From NCBI GenBank assembly GCA_004431415.1, contig QPMI01000475.1, positions 27,887 through 91,886 of the forward strand: a stretch of 64,000 nucleotides of DNA, given 5' to 3'. A program made the translations under genes and the position numbers. The notes beneath the pieces are model-generated. The model ran no database searches and was not told where the DNA came from. It worked only from the letters and a program-made list of their open reading frames with translations. Below, piece by piece: positions 32,312 to 44,094 of this stretch (its first letter is position 1; every line of letters starts with the position of its first letter). This DNA comes from Cyanophora paradoxa (lineage: Eukaryota; Glaucocystophyceae; Cyanophorales; Cyanophoraceae).

Positions 32312-32722
32312 CGCTCAGCGCGCAAGCTGTTGGCTTGATTGACGCGGCCGCTGAGCCGCTCGACGTTCCGCGCGCTGTGCGCCTGCCTGCTGGATCGCGG
32401 GCTGGTGCCGCGTGCGGCTTAGCTATGGCGGAGGGGCGTCCGCGCGACTTCACCGCGTGCGGCACGCGCTCCTCTCCCCTCTTGTGCCGCTCGCACGCGG
32501 CTGCGCTGGCGCCCGTTCGTCGTCGAGGTCTGAGCCGTCGGCGCTGGAAGTCGTTGAAGGGCGCTACAACCCGCGCTAGCGTTCACACCGGCTAGTGTGG
32601 TCCGGAGTCCGGACAGGACCTCCACGCACGAGTCGCCGGCAGCGCGAGCCAAGCCAGACAGTGTTTCAGTCGCGTACCCCACTCCGCTCGTTAGCTGGCA
32701 ACGCCAGCAGCGGGCAGGCGCC

Positions 32723-35700
32723 ATGGACTTCCTGCGCGCCTTATCCTTAGCGAGCAACACATCTGCGCCGGAGCTCGGCGGTCCGGTGACAGAGGCGATC
32801 TCGAGCGCGCTGCGGGTACGCAGCAGCGCCGCTGCGCGTGCGGGCGCCGCTTCTCTAGCTAACACGCCGAGTCGCAGCTTGGGCACACGCCAGCGCTGCT
32901 CGAGCAGCTGTTCGAGGAGCTCGCCTCGAGCCAGGATGACCTCAACTTCTCCTGCGCGTGCCTCCGGGCGCTGCACGTCCTGGCGCGGGACATGGAGTGC
33001 CCCAGGTCGACAGCCGTAAGCTCCGTCCGCGAGGGGGAGCCTGCGCGGCGCCAGAAGACGCGCCCCGCAGGTCCTGGCTCGCTTCTGGATCGGGCCGTGC
33101 ACGAAGCTCTTCTCGGCCGGCAGGGACCCCGACCGGCGGCCGCTTCGGAGGCTGGGTGAGCCTCCGGCGCCGTCCCCGAGCCGCGTGCGGGCGCGCGCCG
33201 ACGGCGAGCGCAGCGGGGCAGGTGCTGGCGGACGCGATCCAGCGCGCGGGGCCGGACGCGGGGGAAGCGCTGGCGGCGATCACAGGGGCGTGCGTGGGCG
33301 CGGTGCGGGACATGGAGGAGGGCCCCGGGGCGGACGGCCTGGGCGACGAGGGCGCGGCGCTGCCCGAGGGGCGCGTCTCGGCCTGGGGCGCCTGCGAGCT
33401 CGCCGCCGACCTGATCGAGTGCCTCCCGGTGCGAGCCGCGCGCGCGCGCGGCGAGCCTCGTCTGACAAGCGGGCCCGGGCAGGCGGAGGACGGGGCGCGG
33501 CTGGCGGGCGCGCTCTTCGGGCCGCTGCTGGTGCTGCTCGCCGCCTGCGAGACCCCGGCGCTGCTGCTCCACGCCGCCAACACCGCCCTCACCGCCGCCG
33601 TCGCCGCCTCCGCCGCCGCCCCGGACGCCCCCGCCCACTCCGCCCGCATGAAGGCGCGCGCACCCGTACCCCTCCGCCCCACGCGCTCTCGTCCGCGCGG
33701 CGCTCACTCGCGTACCCTCCACATGCACAGGACCTGTTCGAGACTTGCGCGGCGATGCTCTCCCGCGGGCGCGCCGATGCGCAGACCGACGCCCTCGGCA
33801 TCCTCTGCCGGCCCGCACCCCTCTACCCCTGCATCTTCCCCCCCCTTCTTACCCGTACCCCCCGCAGGTTTTACGGCGACCTCGAGTCCTCGGGCGGTGT
33901 GCTCGGCGAAACGCGCTTCTGGGACGCGCTCACGGTACCCGCCCCACTTGTGGAGCTCGGCGGTACTCTCGGTGCCCGCTGAACCGGCGGGGCGCAGGGC
34001 GGCCTGGTCGCCTCGGATCCCCTCGCCCGCAAGCGCGCCCTGTACCTGGCCAAGGTCCGCCCCTTCCCGTCCCCCCACTCGCCTCCTCTCCGCTCAGCCC
34101 GCGGCGCAGCGGGCGATCGAGAGCCTGACAGGGCCGGCGGGGTCGGCGCGCCCCTGGCCCGCCTTCGTGCCTTGGCCCTCCCGCCAGCTCTGGGACGCGT
34201 ACTTTCTCGTCTTTGGTGCGCGCCCCGTACCCCGTCCAACATCCCCCCCCCCTCCGACGCGCCGGCGCTGCAGACACGCTCGACACGCACGCGCTGCACC
34301 TCATCGAGGCGCCCGCTCGTACCCCCGCCCGCTCGCCGTACCCCCGGCGCGCTCACTTGTCTCCCCCCTCGCCCTGCAGCCGGTCTGGCCCCAGATCGAC
34401 GTCCTCATGGGCTGGGAGGCCCCTCGCGAGGTGCGGCTTCCTCGTGGACGTCGTTTCCGCTACCCGAATTAACATTGCCGTACCCCCAGGCGGAGAAGTA
34501 CTCGGGGATGCACTTCGCGTGGGTCGCCGCCCTCTTCCGCAAGGCGCGCCCCCCGCCCCCCAGCCCCTCCGCCATGTACCCCTCTCGAATCGCTAACATA
34601 CCCCCCGCTTCCCCACTTGACAGATCCTGGAGCACGGCAACTACACCGTCTCGAAGGTGCGCGTACCCCTCCCGCCCACCCCCCCCCCCCCCCCCTCTCG
34701 AATCCGAGCGGCGGCCTCCTCGCGCAGCTGGCGCTGGACTGGCTGGTGGCGCGGGGGGCGGGGCGGGGCGGGCTCGTCGTACCCCCCGACTTCCTCGTGG
34801 GGCACGTGATGCGGGCCCTCACCAGCGCCTCCTTCTACCGCGACGGCGACGGCTGCCGCCGGTGAGGCCCCGGATCGAATCAGATCTGATCTGACCTGAT
34901 CAGGTCTGATCTGATCTGATCGTGGCGCCTTGCGGGGGCAGGGAGGCCGAGTTCGCGGCGCGCTTCCGCGCCTACTTCGACGCCTGCGCCGCCGCGTACC
35001 CCCCGGGCGTGCGCGCCTGTACCCCTGCCGGCCAGGCGCGGCGTCGAGCGGGCACGGGGCGCAGGCGGTGTCGCGCCTGCTGAGCCTCCTGCTGACCGTC
35101 GTCACTGACGCCTGCGCCATCCGCCCCACCCTCGTCTGCCCCTTCCATCCGGCCCTTTGCTCCGCCTCCCTTCCTTGAGCTCACCTCGCCCCCAGCTGCT
35201 GTACCTGGCGTGTCTGGAGTCGGCGACGAAGCTGGCGCCCGCCAGCATGGGCCCCGAGGCCCTCGACGCCGTCCGCCGCATGGCCACCGACCGGGTACAA
35301 CAGCCTTTTGAGTGCTTGAATTTTCGAAGCTTTGAACGTCCCGGGCGCCCCGCAGATCCCGGGGTACCAGCCGGCGTGCTGCCGGGCGCGGATGAACGCG
35401 GGGGCGCTGCGCTGCGCGACGACGCTGGCGGACCCGCGGCGCTGCTCGCTGCCCGCCGCGGCGCGCTTCCTCTCCTCGTTCCCCCCGGCCGTGCTGGCCT
35501 CGGAGGCGGCGGCGGTGGAGGCGTGGCTGGGCGCCATGGGCCCCGCCTTCTCGGCCGGCCTGCCCGACACCGTCGACACGTACGTCCGCCCCACGGCGGC
35601 CGAGCAGCAGCACGGCGGGCACGAGCGGCGCTCCCCGCGGCCGGAGGCGCCGGCGCCGGTCTCGGGCGGGGACGTGCGGCGCTGGCGCGAGGCGGCCCAG

Positions 35701-38700
35701 CAGATCGCGTGCCTCGCGCGCTTCGTGCCCGCCGGCGAGTCCTTCCCCCGCCTCCTCGCCCCCTCTTCGGCAAGCTCGGCGGCATCTTCCGCCAGGCCCG
35801 CCCCCGTACCCCCCTCGGCGTTTCTCCCCCCCTCACCCCCATCCCCAGACGTACATGGCGCGGGGGACGCCGGAGCGGCTGCTCGTCCTCCTGGACACGC
35901 TCCTCGCCCACTTCGGCGCGCCCTCCCCCCACCGCCTCTCGGCTTTACCACCGTCTTCTAAGCTATTGTTTCGCAGGGTGGTACACGCCGGCGCAGCGCC
36001 GCGTCCTCGCCGAGGGCTCCGCCATGGTCGCCGAGGAGGCCCGCCCCGCTCCCCTTTCCGCCCCCGGCCCCTTCCCGCCGGATGACACTGCGGCAGGTCG
36101 TCGCGTACTGCTGCAGCCGCGTCCGTATGGACGTCGCCGACGGGTGCGGCCGGCCGGCCGGCGGCTCCGGCTCTTGTCCCCGCCTCCGGACCTGACGGCT
36201 TCCCCGCAGGTCGGAGGAGGAGGGGGCGGAGGGGACGCGCGTCTGCCTCCTCGCCATGCACGCCCTCGCCCAGGCGCGCTCCGCCCCGCGCCTCGTCCAC
36301 CATCCTTCTTCTTCCTCTGATCCCCTTCGTCTCCGGCAGCCGTGGCTGGCGTCCCGGGCGCCGGCCGTGCTCCCCTGCGTCGCCCGCCTCCTCGCCTCGG
36401 CGGTCCGCCTCCTCCGCTCCCCGGCCGTCGCCGCCGCCCGCGCCCCGGAGGCCTCCACCCCGGCCCTCGAGCTCGCCAAGCTCAACGCCGCGCGCGCCGT
36501 CTGGGTCGCCGCCGCCTGCGCCCTCAAGGGCGGCGAGGCCGAGTTTTCCGCGGCGCTCCGCTCCGAGCTCGAGGGCAGGCGCGCCCGCCCACGCCCGCGT
36601 TCGCGCCGTCTTTCCGCCTCTTCTGAAGGGTCGGCCGCAGCGGGGAGGAGGGCGCCTGGTGGGTGGAGGCGGCGCTGACGGCCCTCGTGGCGGCCCCGCC
36701 CCTCGCGCGCCCCGCGGGGGCCCGCGGGCACCCCTCCGGCGGCCTCGGCGTGCGCCCGGGGCCTTCCCCTCCAAGCTTCGCCTTCCGCCCTCAGAAGCTC
36801 CGTTCGCAGAAACTGGCGCACCTCGAGGGCTCCGCCGGCCTCAACTGGGTGCGCCCGCCCCCGCCCCGCCCCGCCCCGCCCCGCCCCGCCGGCCCCGCCG
36901 CTGACCTCGCCCCGCCCCCGCCCCGACCCCAGCTGGGCCTCTCGTCGGAGTACCTGGCGTGCAAGGCCGACGCGATGCTCTCGCTGCTGCGCCTGGCCGC
37001 CCGCGCGGGGCGGGCGCTGCCCCCCGCCGCCCTCGAGGCCGCCTGGGAATCCGCCTCGGGCGACGTCGGCCACGCCACCCACGGCGCGCCCCGTACCCCC
37101 CTTGTTCTATTTATAAATCCTCGCTCATTCTTCGCGCCGCAGAGCACGCGGTGCCCCTCTTCGAGTCCCTCGCGCACCTCGTCCTCCACGTCCTCGAGAG
37201 TGCGTACCCCCCCCTCACTCCCCCCCCCCTTTTTCTTAAAGCGGGCGCAGCGGACGGCGACGCGGCGCGCATCGAGCCGGTGCTCTCCTGCGGCTGGAGC
37301 CTCGTCTGCGAGTGCGTACCCCCGCCCCCGCCCCTTCGAGATACGTACCCCGGCTGATTCCTTCTCCCCTGCAGGCTGGTGAACAAGCTGCCGATCGCGG
37401 CGCTGAGCTTCGCGCGGCTGCTGCTGCCGCCGCCCGTCGCCGCCCGCCCCGACCTCCTCCCCCTCCTCGGGCCCCTCGTCCGCCAGTGCGCGGAACCCCG
37501 CCCCGTACCCCCTTCTCTCTCCCTCTGATCGGGTACCCAGGTACGCGGGGAAGCTGATCGCGTTCGGGGAGAAGGAGCGGCCGCGGCTGACGAACGCGAT
37601 CCCGATGCACCTCTGCGGCTCCGTCCTCGCCCCCATGCCCGCCGCCGCCGCCGTCTTCGCCCCCCTCGTCCGCCCCCGCCAGCGGCCGCCCTTCGCATCC
37701 GCTCTTCTTCGTGACTCGAACCGCTCCTCTTCCCCCGCCCCGCAGATCGTGGACCTCTGCATCTCGGGGTCCGCCAAGACCGAGCACGACGACGTGCGCG
37801 GACGCGCCCCTACCCCCCATCCAATCCCCCCCGACGCCCCCCCCCCCCCCCCCCCCCCCAGGCGCGGTTCGCGACGGAGGCGTCGGGGGGCTCGCTGGAC
37901 GAGGCGCTGGGGGGCCTCCTCGCGCCCCACGACGACGAGGCCTCCCTCCAGGCAATTTGATCTGAAGATTTGATCTGAGTATTCCACTTTCGATTTGAGC
38001 GAGCGTTCTGCAGGGGGCGCTGCTGGGGCAGGAGCTGCCCGTGAGCTCCCTCTTCGCGCGGCGCCTCGTGAACGTCTGGCTCGCCCGCGCCCTCGCCGAG
38101 GCGCAGGCCCCCGCCGCCCCGGGCGAGCCCGAGGCCGCCGCCCGCCGCCGCGCCGACTCCCGCGCCGCCGTCCGGTGCCCGACTCTACTCACTCTCGGCT
38201 CCAGCCCGCGCCTGATCTCGGCCCCTGCAGGGCGGTGCTGGCGGCGCTTCTGGAGCGGAACGAGTCGCGCGAGATGAGCCGAGACTACAAGGTCCCCTCC
38301 CTCCCTCTCCGATACTTTTCAGGGCAAACTCCTCTCACTTTCCGCGCGCGCGCGCGTACCCCAGGTCGACTCCCCCGAGCACCGCCGCAAGGTCCGGGCC
38401 CCTCCAGCCCATCTTCTCGGCCCCCGCCCGCCCGCCCCTTTCAATCACGCCCCCGCAGATCCGGCTGTGGCAGTCGATCTGCCTGCTCTCCCCCGCCGTC
38501 GCCTTAGACCGCGGCGCGCCCCCGCCCCGCCCGGCCCGCCCTCCCCTCGCCCTCGAGCCGGCCCTCACCCTCGCCCTCGCCCGCGCAGAGCTGGCGACGG
38601 AGGTGGAGGGGCGCGTCTGGCGCGTCCTCCTCGACCAGTTCAACCTCGCCTCCGTCCGCCAGGTCCGCCCAGGCCTTCCACGCCCCGCCCCCGCCCCGCC

Positions 38701-40107
38701 CCGCTCACTTTCCGCCAGTACATGGAGCTCGTGCTCGTGCGCCTCATGTGCATCTACCCGGACCGCATCCACGAGACCCTCGCCAAGTCCCCTCCCTCCC
38801 CCCTTTCCTCGCCTCCTATTCGTTTCGGTCCGGCCGACGCCGGGCGGCGCGCGGGGGCGCAGGCAGCTGGACAGCATGAACCACCGGCCGCAGAAGGCGC
38901 AGTCGCTGCTGCTCATCGCGACGCGCCTGCTCGGCTCCATGGCGCCCCGCCCCGCCGACCTCCGCCGCGTCCGCCGCCTTTCCCCCCCTTTCTTCTTTCC
39001 ACTTTTGATCGCGCGGGGCGGGCAGCATGCCTTCGTGCTGGTGCCGCGCCTCTCCCCCTACCTCGCCTCCCAGGTCCCCTCCTCCGCCCCCGTGTGGCTC
39101 TGCACCGAGCCGCGCGGGCAGAGCCACACGGTGCGGGCGCTGGCGGTGATCTGCCTCCGCCGCATCCTCGACGAGCTCCTCGCCGGCCACGCCCCCACCC
39201 GCCAGCCCCCGGCCCGCCCCGCCCCGCCCCGCCCCCTCCCTCCCGCCCTCCCTTACGCCCCCGGCAGGCCGAGGTGCCGGCGGGGGAGCTCGAGGCGATG
39301 GCCCCCGACCAGTGGTGGGGCGCCCTCGGCTGCCAGATCGCCCAGGCGCGCGTACCTCCCTCCGCTTCGCCCCCGCGCCCTCTGACGCCCCCTCCTCCGC
39401 CTCCGCCGCAGTGGGAGGGGCGGTTCCTCAGGGAGAACTCCGACCTGGTCAAGGTCTGGTCCAAGCAGGCGCGCCCCCGCCTCCTCACCGTTCCTTCTCG
39501 ATCCGCCTCTGAGCGAGCCCGTGGCCGGGGCGGCCTTCTCAGACGAAGTACTTCCTGGACGCGCTGCCGCCGGAGAAGGCGTGCGCGCTGGACGTGCTCA
39601 TCAACACGGCCGAGGGGACGGCCGTCGGCGCCGAGAAGGACGGGGAGGCGGGGGCGGGGGCGGGGGCGGGCCCCGTCGGCTCGGGCAACGTGGCCCCGGC
39701 CCCCGTCGAGATCCTCGCCTCCTTCCTCAAGGCTCGCGTACCCCCGCCCTCCTCTTTCTTCCCCCCTGTTCGATCCTCAGATCCGGGCGCAGCACGGGCT
39801 CTCGTTCGAGTACGCGGCCGAGCAGCCGCCGCCGACGCCCTCCACGCCCTCCACCCCGGCGGGGGCGGCGGCGGGGGCGGCGGAGGGGGAGGCGGAGTCT
39901 CCCGAGGCGGAGGCGGCGAACTTCCAGCGGAAGATCGTGCCGTGGAGCGAGATGGAGATCGGCATCGAGGCCGCCGCCTCCTCCAAGGTCGAGCAGGTCC
40001 GCCCCTCCTCCACGCCCCGGGCGCCTCGCCGGCTCACTCACCCTCCTTCCTCCCCCGCGCGGCAGGTCAACCGCCGGCGCCAGCAGGTGTGCCCCTCCCT
40101 CCCACCC

Positions 40108-40143
<36 letters not shown>

Positions 40144-41068
40144 ACCTCCCCGCAGATCATCGTGGTGGCGTCGCTGATCGACCGCGTGCCGAACCTCGCC
40201 GGCCTCGCCCGCACCTGCGAGGCCCGCCCCGCGCCCTCCCTCCCTTGCTCCGCCCCCCTCGAGCCCCGCCCGCGGCGCAGGTGTTCCTGGCGTCGCGGCT
40301 CGTCGTCCCCTCGCGCGCCCTCCTCGACGACGTCCTCTTCAAGCAGGCCCGCCCCGCCCCGCCCGCCCGCCCGCCCCGCCCAGGCTTCGGCTTAGGCTTC
40401 TGGGTGGACTCTTCTGTGTCTGACACGGCCGCGCGGCGCCGGCCGCCGGGCGCAGATCTCCGTCTCCGCGGACAAGTGGGTCCCCATCGACGAGTGCCCG
40501 CCCGAGGAGCTCGTCCCCTACCTCCGCGCGCGCCGCGCCGAGGGGTACAGCCTCCTCGGCCTCGAGCAGACCGCCAACAGCGCCTGCCTCTCCTCGTACC
40601 CCTTCCCCCCGCGCGCCGTCCTCGTCCTCGGTGCTTCCCCCGTACCCCTGCCGGGCGGGACTGTAACCCCACCGTGCAAGGCTGAACCCCCGACAGGGCG
40701 CGAGAAAGAGGGAATACCGGCGGACCTCATCCAGGTATGCCGCTGTACCCCTCCCTTCCCCTCTCGCTCCCTCCCTCTCTTCCCCTTACCGGGGTACGCC
40801 CGCAGCTGCTGGACGCGTGCATCGAGATCCCGCAGCTGGGCGTCATCCGCTCGCTCAACGTGCACGTCTCCGGCGCCATCATGATCTGGTACCCCCCGCG
40901 CCCCAAGCAATCCCCGCCGCCGCCCCCCGCGCCTGATGGAACTCGCGATCGGGCAGGGAGTACACGCGGCAGCAGCGCGTCAAGGCTGCTGCTGCTGCCG
41001 CCGCCGCCGCCGCCGCCGCTGCGGCACTGCCCCCGACCTCGGGTTCGAGCTCTGTTCCCGCGAGATGA
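32723..41068 (+). CDS. TARBP1/Trm3-like tRNA guanosine-18 2'-O-methyltransferase
   Basis: Long gene with some 30 exons and introns mostly of 40-110 nt, from ATG 32723 ([10 protein letters not shown]) to TGA 41066-41068. The N-terminal and middle parts are helical HEAT-like repeats ([41 protein letters not shown]). The C-terminal SpoU domain is clear: [20 protein letters not shown], then [53 protein letters not shown] and [20 protein letters not shown], closing with a WEYTRQQR-like end and a poly-Ala tract. The knotted SpoU motifs 1-3 (N-x-x-x-x-R in motif 1, the glycine-rich turn, IP-x-x-x-x-x-SLNV) are intact. The family methylates G18 of tRNAs. Two C-terminal introns use GC donors (40222-40280, 40347-40455). 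Confidence 0.85.
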
Positions 41069-41830
41069 CGTCGACGCCGACGGCAGTGTACAATGTACAC
41101 GTGCACGCGTACGCATTTACTATATGTGATAGAAATAATGAGCCCATCATATCGTGCCAGGCCAGGCTTGCCCGGCGCTGGCCAGGGCCTGGTCAGGGGG
41201 CCCAGGGTTCTCGGCCATGCCCCTCGCAAGCTTAAGGAGCTTCGAATTTCCGGCCTCTATATCTAGATCTCCGGTCCGGATCCGCCATCCTCATCATGGC
41301 ATTAATGCACCGGCCCACCCGCGGTTATCCCCGGCCACGCGTACGGCTGGAGTCGGGGGTAGGATACGTGCTTCTGCGCATATATATATGCATACATGCA
41401 TGCCGCTGCGCATGCGCATGCAGGCCCCCGCGCGCGAGAGGCCGGCGCCGGCGCCGGCGCATCCGCGCGCGCGCGGGCCGCAGCTGCGCATGCAGGCCCT
41501 GACTCACAGTCTGAGTGATCATGATCATGAGGGGCTCCGGATCCGGGCCGGCGCGCGCCGGCGCCTCCTGCGCGGTAGGCTGCACCATGCCATGATGGGC
41601 CGGCCTCTCCCCCGGCTCCGGCTTATAATTATACTCCCGCACGCGTGGCCGTACGCGTAGGCCAGCTAGACTCATCTCTCGACTTGACACAGATGGACAC
41701 CTCAGGGCCTCAGTTGTATTCCTAGCCATTTCTCGGTGTGTGCGAATTCGAATTCATTTATATATCCGGCCCCGCCCGGCGCGGCGCGTGCCGGCACCGG
41801 CCCCCTAGGCCTCGAGCTCCCCCTTAAGCT

Positions 41831-41861
<31 letters not shown>

Positions 41862-42098
41862 CCCCCACACCGCCGAGACCGGGTATCTGAAAGGGCGAGA
41901 TGGGGTACATGATCAGGAAACTACCTGTCCGAGTCGGCGCTGTCGATGTGCGCGTCGCTTCGATGCAGCATGAACGGGGCCCGTGACGTGGATGGGCGAC
42001 CAATGGTAAGCGAAATAACCGCCAACTATAAAATTCAGCCGGCCCCGTCGATTCGAAAAACGAAATTCTGTTTTATATATATGACATAGTTACCTTTG
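41069..42098. other. Gene-poor palindrome-rich region upstream of a retroposon
   Basis: No convincing gene. Contains GCATGCGCATG and GATCATGATCATGA palindromes (41390-41530), AT-rich islands and a C run at about 41851-41866. Confidence 0.5.
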
Positions 42099-43567
42099 CC
42101 CTCCCTCCCCCCCTCGAGCTCCGGGTCCTCGGCCTCTGCCCCGCTTCCGAGTGTTGGCGAGACTGTCCTCTTTTCGGTCTCCCCGTCATTCCGGCTCCCT
42201 GCTCCCCCTTCGGCGCCTCGGGTCCCATATGCGGGTCCTATCCCGCTTCCTGGCGCTCGTGAGATTCGCCGCCGGCGCCCTCGTCGGGCCCTTGCGCCCT
42301 CGAGCTCGTCTCTCTCTGCGCCGCCCATGGCCATGACCTCCGTGTCATCTGATCCGGCGCCACCCGACCTTTCTCCAGCTTCGCTGCCCTCTCTTCGGCG
42401 CCGGCAGCGATCCCCGTCACCTGCTCGCGGCCCTTCCCCTGCCTCCGACCCTTCCTCGGCCCCTCCTCGCCTAGGCCTCTTCCGTCTCGTCGGCCCCCGC
42501 CGCATTCCCGTCGGCGGATCTCTCGATCGACCCTGGACTCTCCGCCTGCCACTGTCTGCGGGGTACCTCCGCCGCCGTGTTCGGCGCCGGCTGTCAGTAC
42601 TTTGCTCGGTAGCTCCCCGTCGTGGCTCCTCGGGGGCCTCTTCGTCGTCGTCGTTCGCTGGGTTCCGGCTCCGGTCAGATTTCTCGCCGGGCTTACCTTC
42701 TCCTGGCTCTGCTCCTGGGCCCTCAGCTCCGGGACCGGCTTCCCCGATCTCCTCCCGGACTCGTGGTCGTACCCGTCGCCGGCTTGCCGAGCCTGCGGCT
42801 CCTTCTACTTCCCCCCGGCGGTTTGCCGGGCCGGACCCTCCGGCCTTTGTTCTTGATACCGGACTGCCGCCTTTGCCTTCGTCTTCTGCTTCGCTGGTCG
42901 CGATCGTATCCCGCCGGCGCCGGCGTACTTCTTCGTCTTCTAGTTTAGTTCGGTCTGGTTCGGATTCTGATCGTAGTGTTGATGCTAGAGTTAGTTTCAA
43001 TACTAGCTATAGTCCTCGTGCTCGACCTGTTGTTCGCCGTCGTTTGCAGTTCGATTGCCCGCCTCGACCCTGGCCGGCTTTAGTGATTCCTTTGACTGTC
43101 CTTTTGCCTGCTCTTGATCCGCCTGCTCCGCCTCCTGTGTCCTCCTCGACCTCGTGCCGTAGCTCTGCCCTTTCGCATCGTCCTGCTTCGCCTCCGCCTC
43201 CATGTCGTCTTGTTGTTCCTCTTACTTGTCTTCTTCCTGTTATTTATCTTTCTCAATTTTGTCCCCCGCTTCTTAGTGATGTAATTCCTTCTGACTCAGT
43301 GATATTGATGGTATCTCTAGCTCTGGCTCTTCTTCGTGTCAGTTATCCTCTGTCCCTAGATCTGCTCGATTTATCGTCTCTTCTCGCTATCGATCTGTCT
43401 CGAGCTCTGTGTCTTTCCTTTTTTATTGTCGATTTTGGCTCTTTGTCTTATCTTTCTTCGTGCTCTTGTCTTAGTTATTTTGCTTTTTTGTCTTTATGCC
43501 CCCTGGGCAGCCCCCGCAGTGCTGGTGTCTAGAGACTGTGGCCGGTAATTCACCAAAAAAAAAAAAA
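42099..43567 (+). mobile_element. Poly(A) retroposon R1, about 1.47 kb, with TSD TACCTTTG
   Basis: The body ends in a 13-A tail (43555-43567) and is flanked by direct repeats TACCTTTG at 42091-42098 and 43568-43575. Its 3' 300 bp, including CCCCCTGGGCAGCCCCCGCAG in part, recur at 51298-51592 (minus) and 51708-51857 (plus). The copy has a long frame of Pro/Ser/Arg-rich sequence to 43532, with no reverse transcriptase motif. It is either a 5'-truncated non-LTR element or a nonautonomous retroposon mobilised by one. Confidence 0.8.
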
Positions 43568-43575
43568 TACCTTTG

Positions 43576-44094
43576 TTTTAAATCAACAAATTGCTTATCC
43601 ACTTGTACCCCAACTTCATTCGCAGCCTGCGGACTGACGTAAAAACTGCTGTCTGTAGAACCCCCGCGCCGCCCTTGCGCATGCTCGCCGGTGCGCAGTG
43701 CGCACTGCGGAGTCTGCGGCACACGGTATGCGCGCGCGCGAGGCGTACACTAGTACTACTATAGCAGCAACAGAAGCAACGTTGCTACGCCGCTACGGTT
43801 AACAGCAGGCTGTCAGCAGCAGCTGCTGCTGCGCGCGCGCCTCCAGGCCCTGAGGCTACGCCGATCCGCGGGGTCAGGGTTCAGGACTCCGGGACTCCGG
43901 GAGAGCTTGCTCATCCATCCCATCAGCGACCGCAGCATTTGAGCAGCCGCCGATCATCGTTACAACGGAGTTACTCGAGCTCGCGTCGGGTTCCCATTTT
44001 GGCTGCGCTCCGTGCGCGGCATCAGCAGCTGCAGGCGCCGCTGGGCCTGAGGGTCCGCAGCAGAGGCGAGTGAGAGACGCTGCCGGCGGCTGGC
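43576..44094. other. Upstream region of the cyclase gene
   Basis: No gene seen. Contains CAGCAGCAGCTGCTGCTG at about 43827 and alternating CGCGCG runs. Promoter elements of the cyclase gene are presumably here, but none can be named. Confidence 0.4.

Noticed and set aside
42099-43532. A 478-residue Pro/Ser-rich host protein
   Set aside because: The frame lies wholly inside a retroposon with TSD and A tail, has no recognisable domain, and its 3' part recurs in truncated copies.
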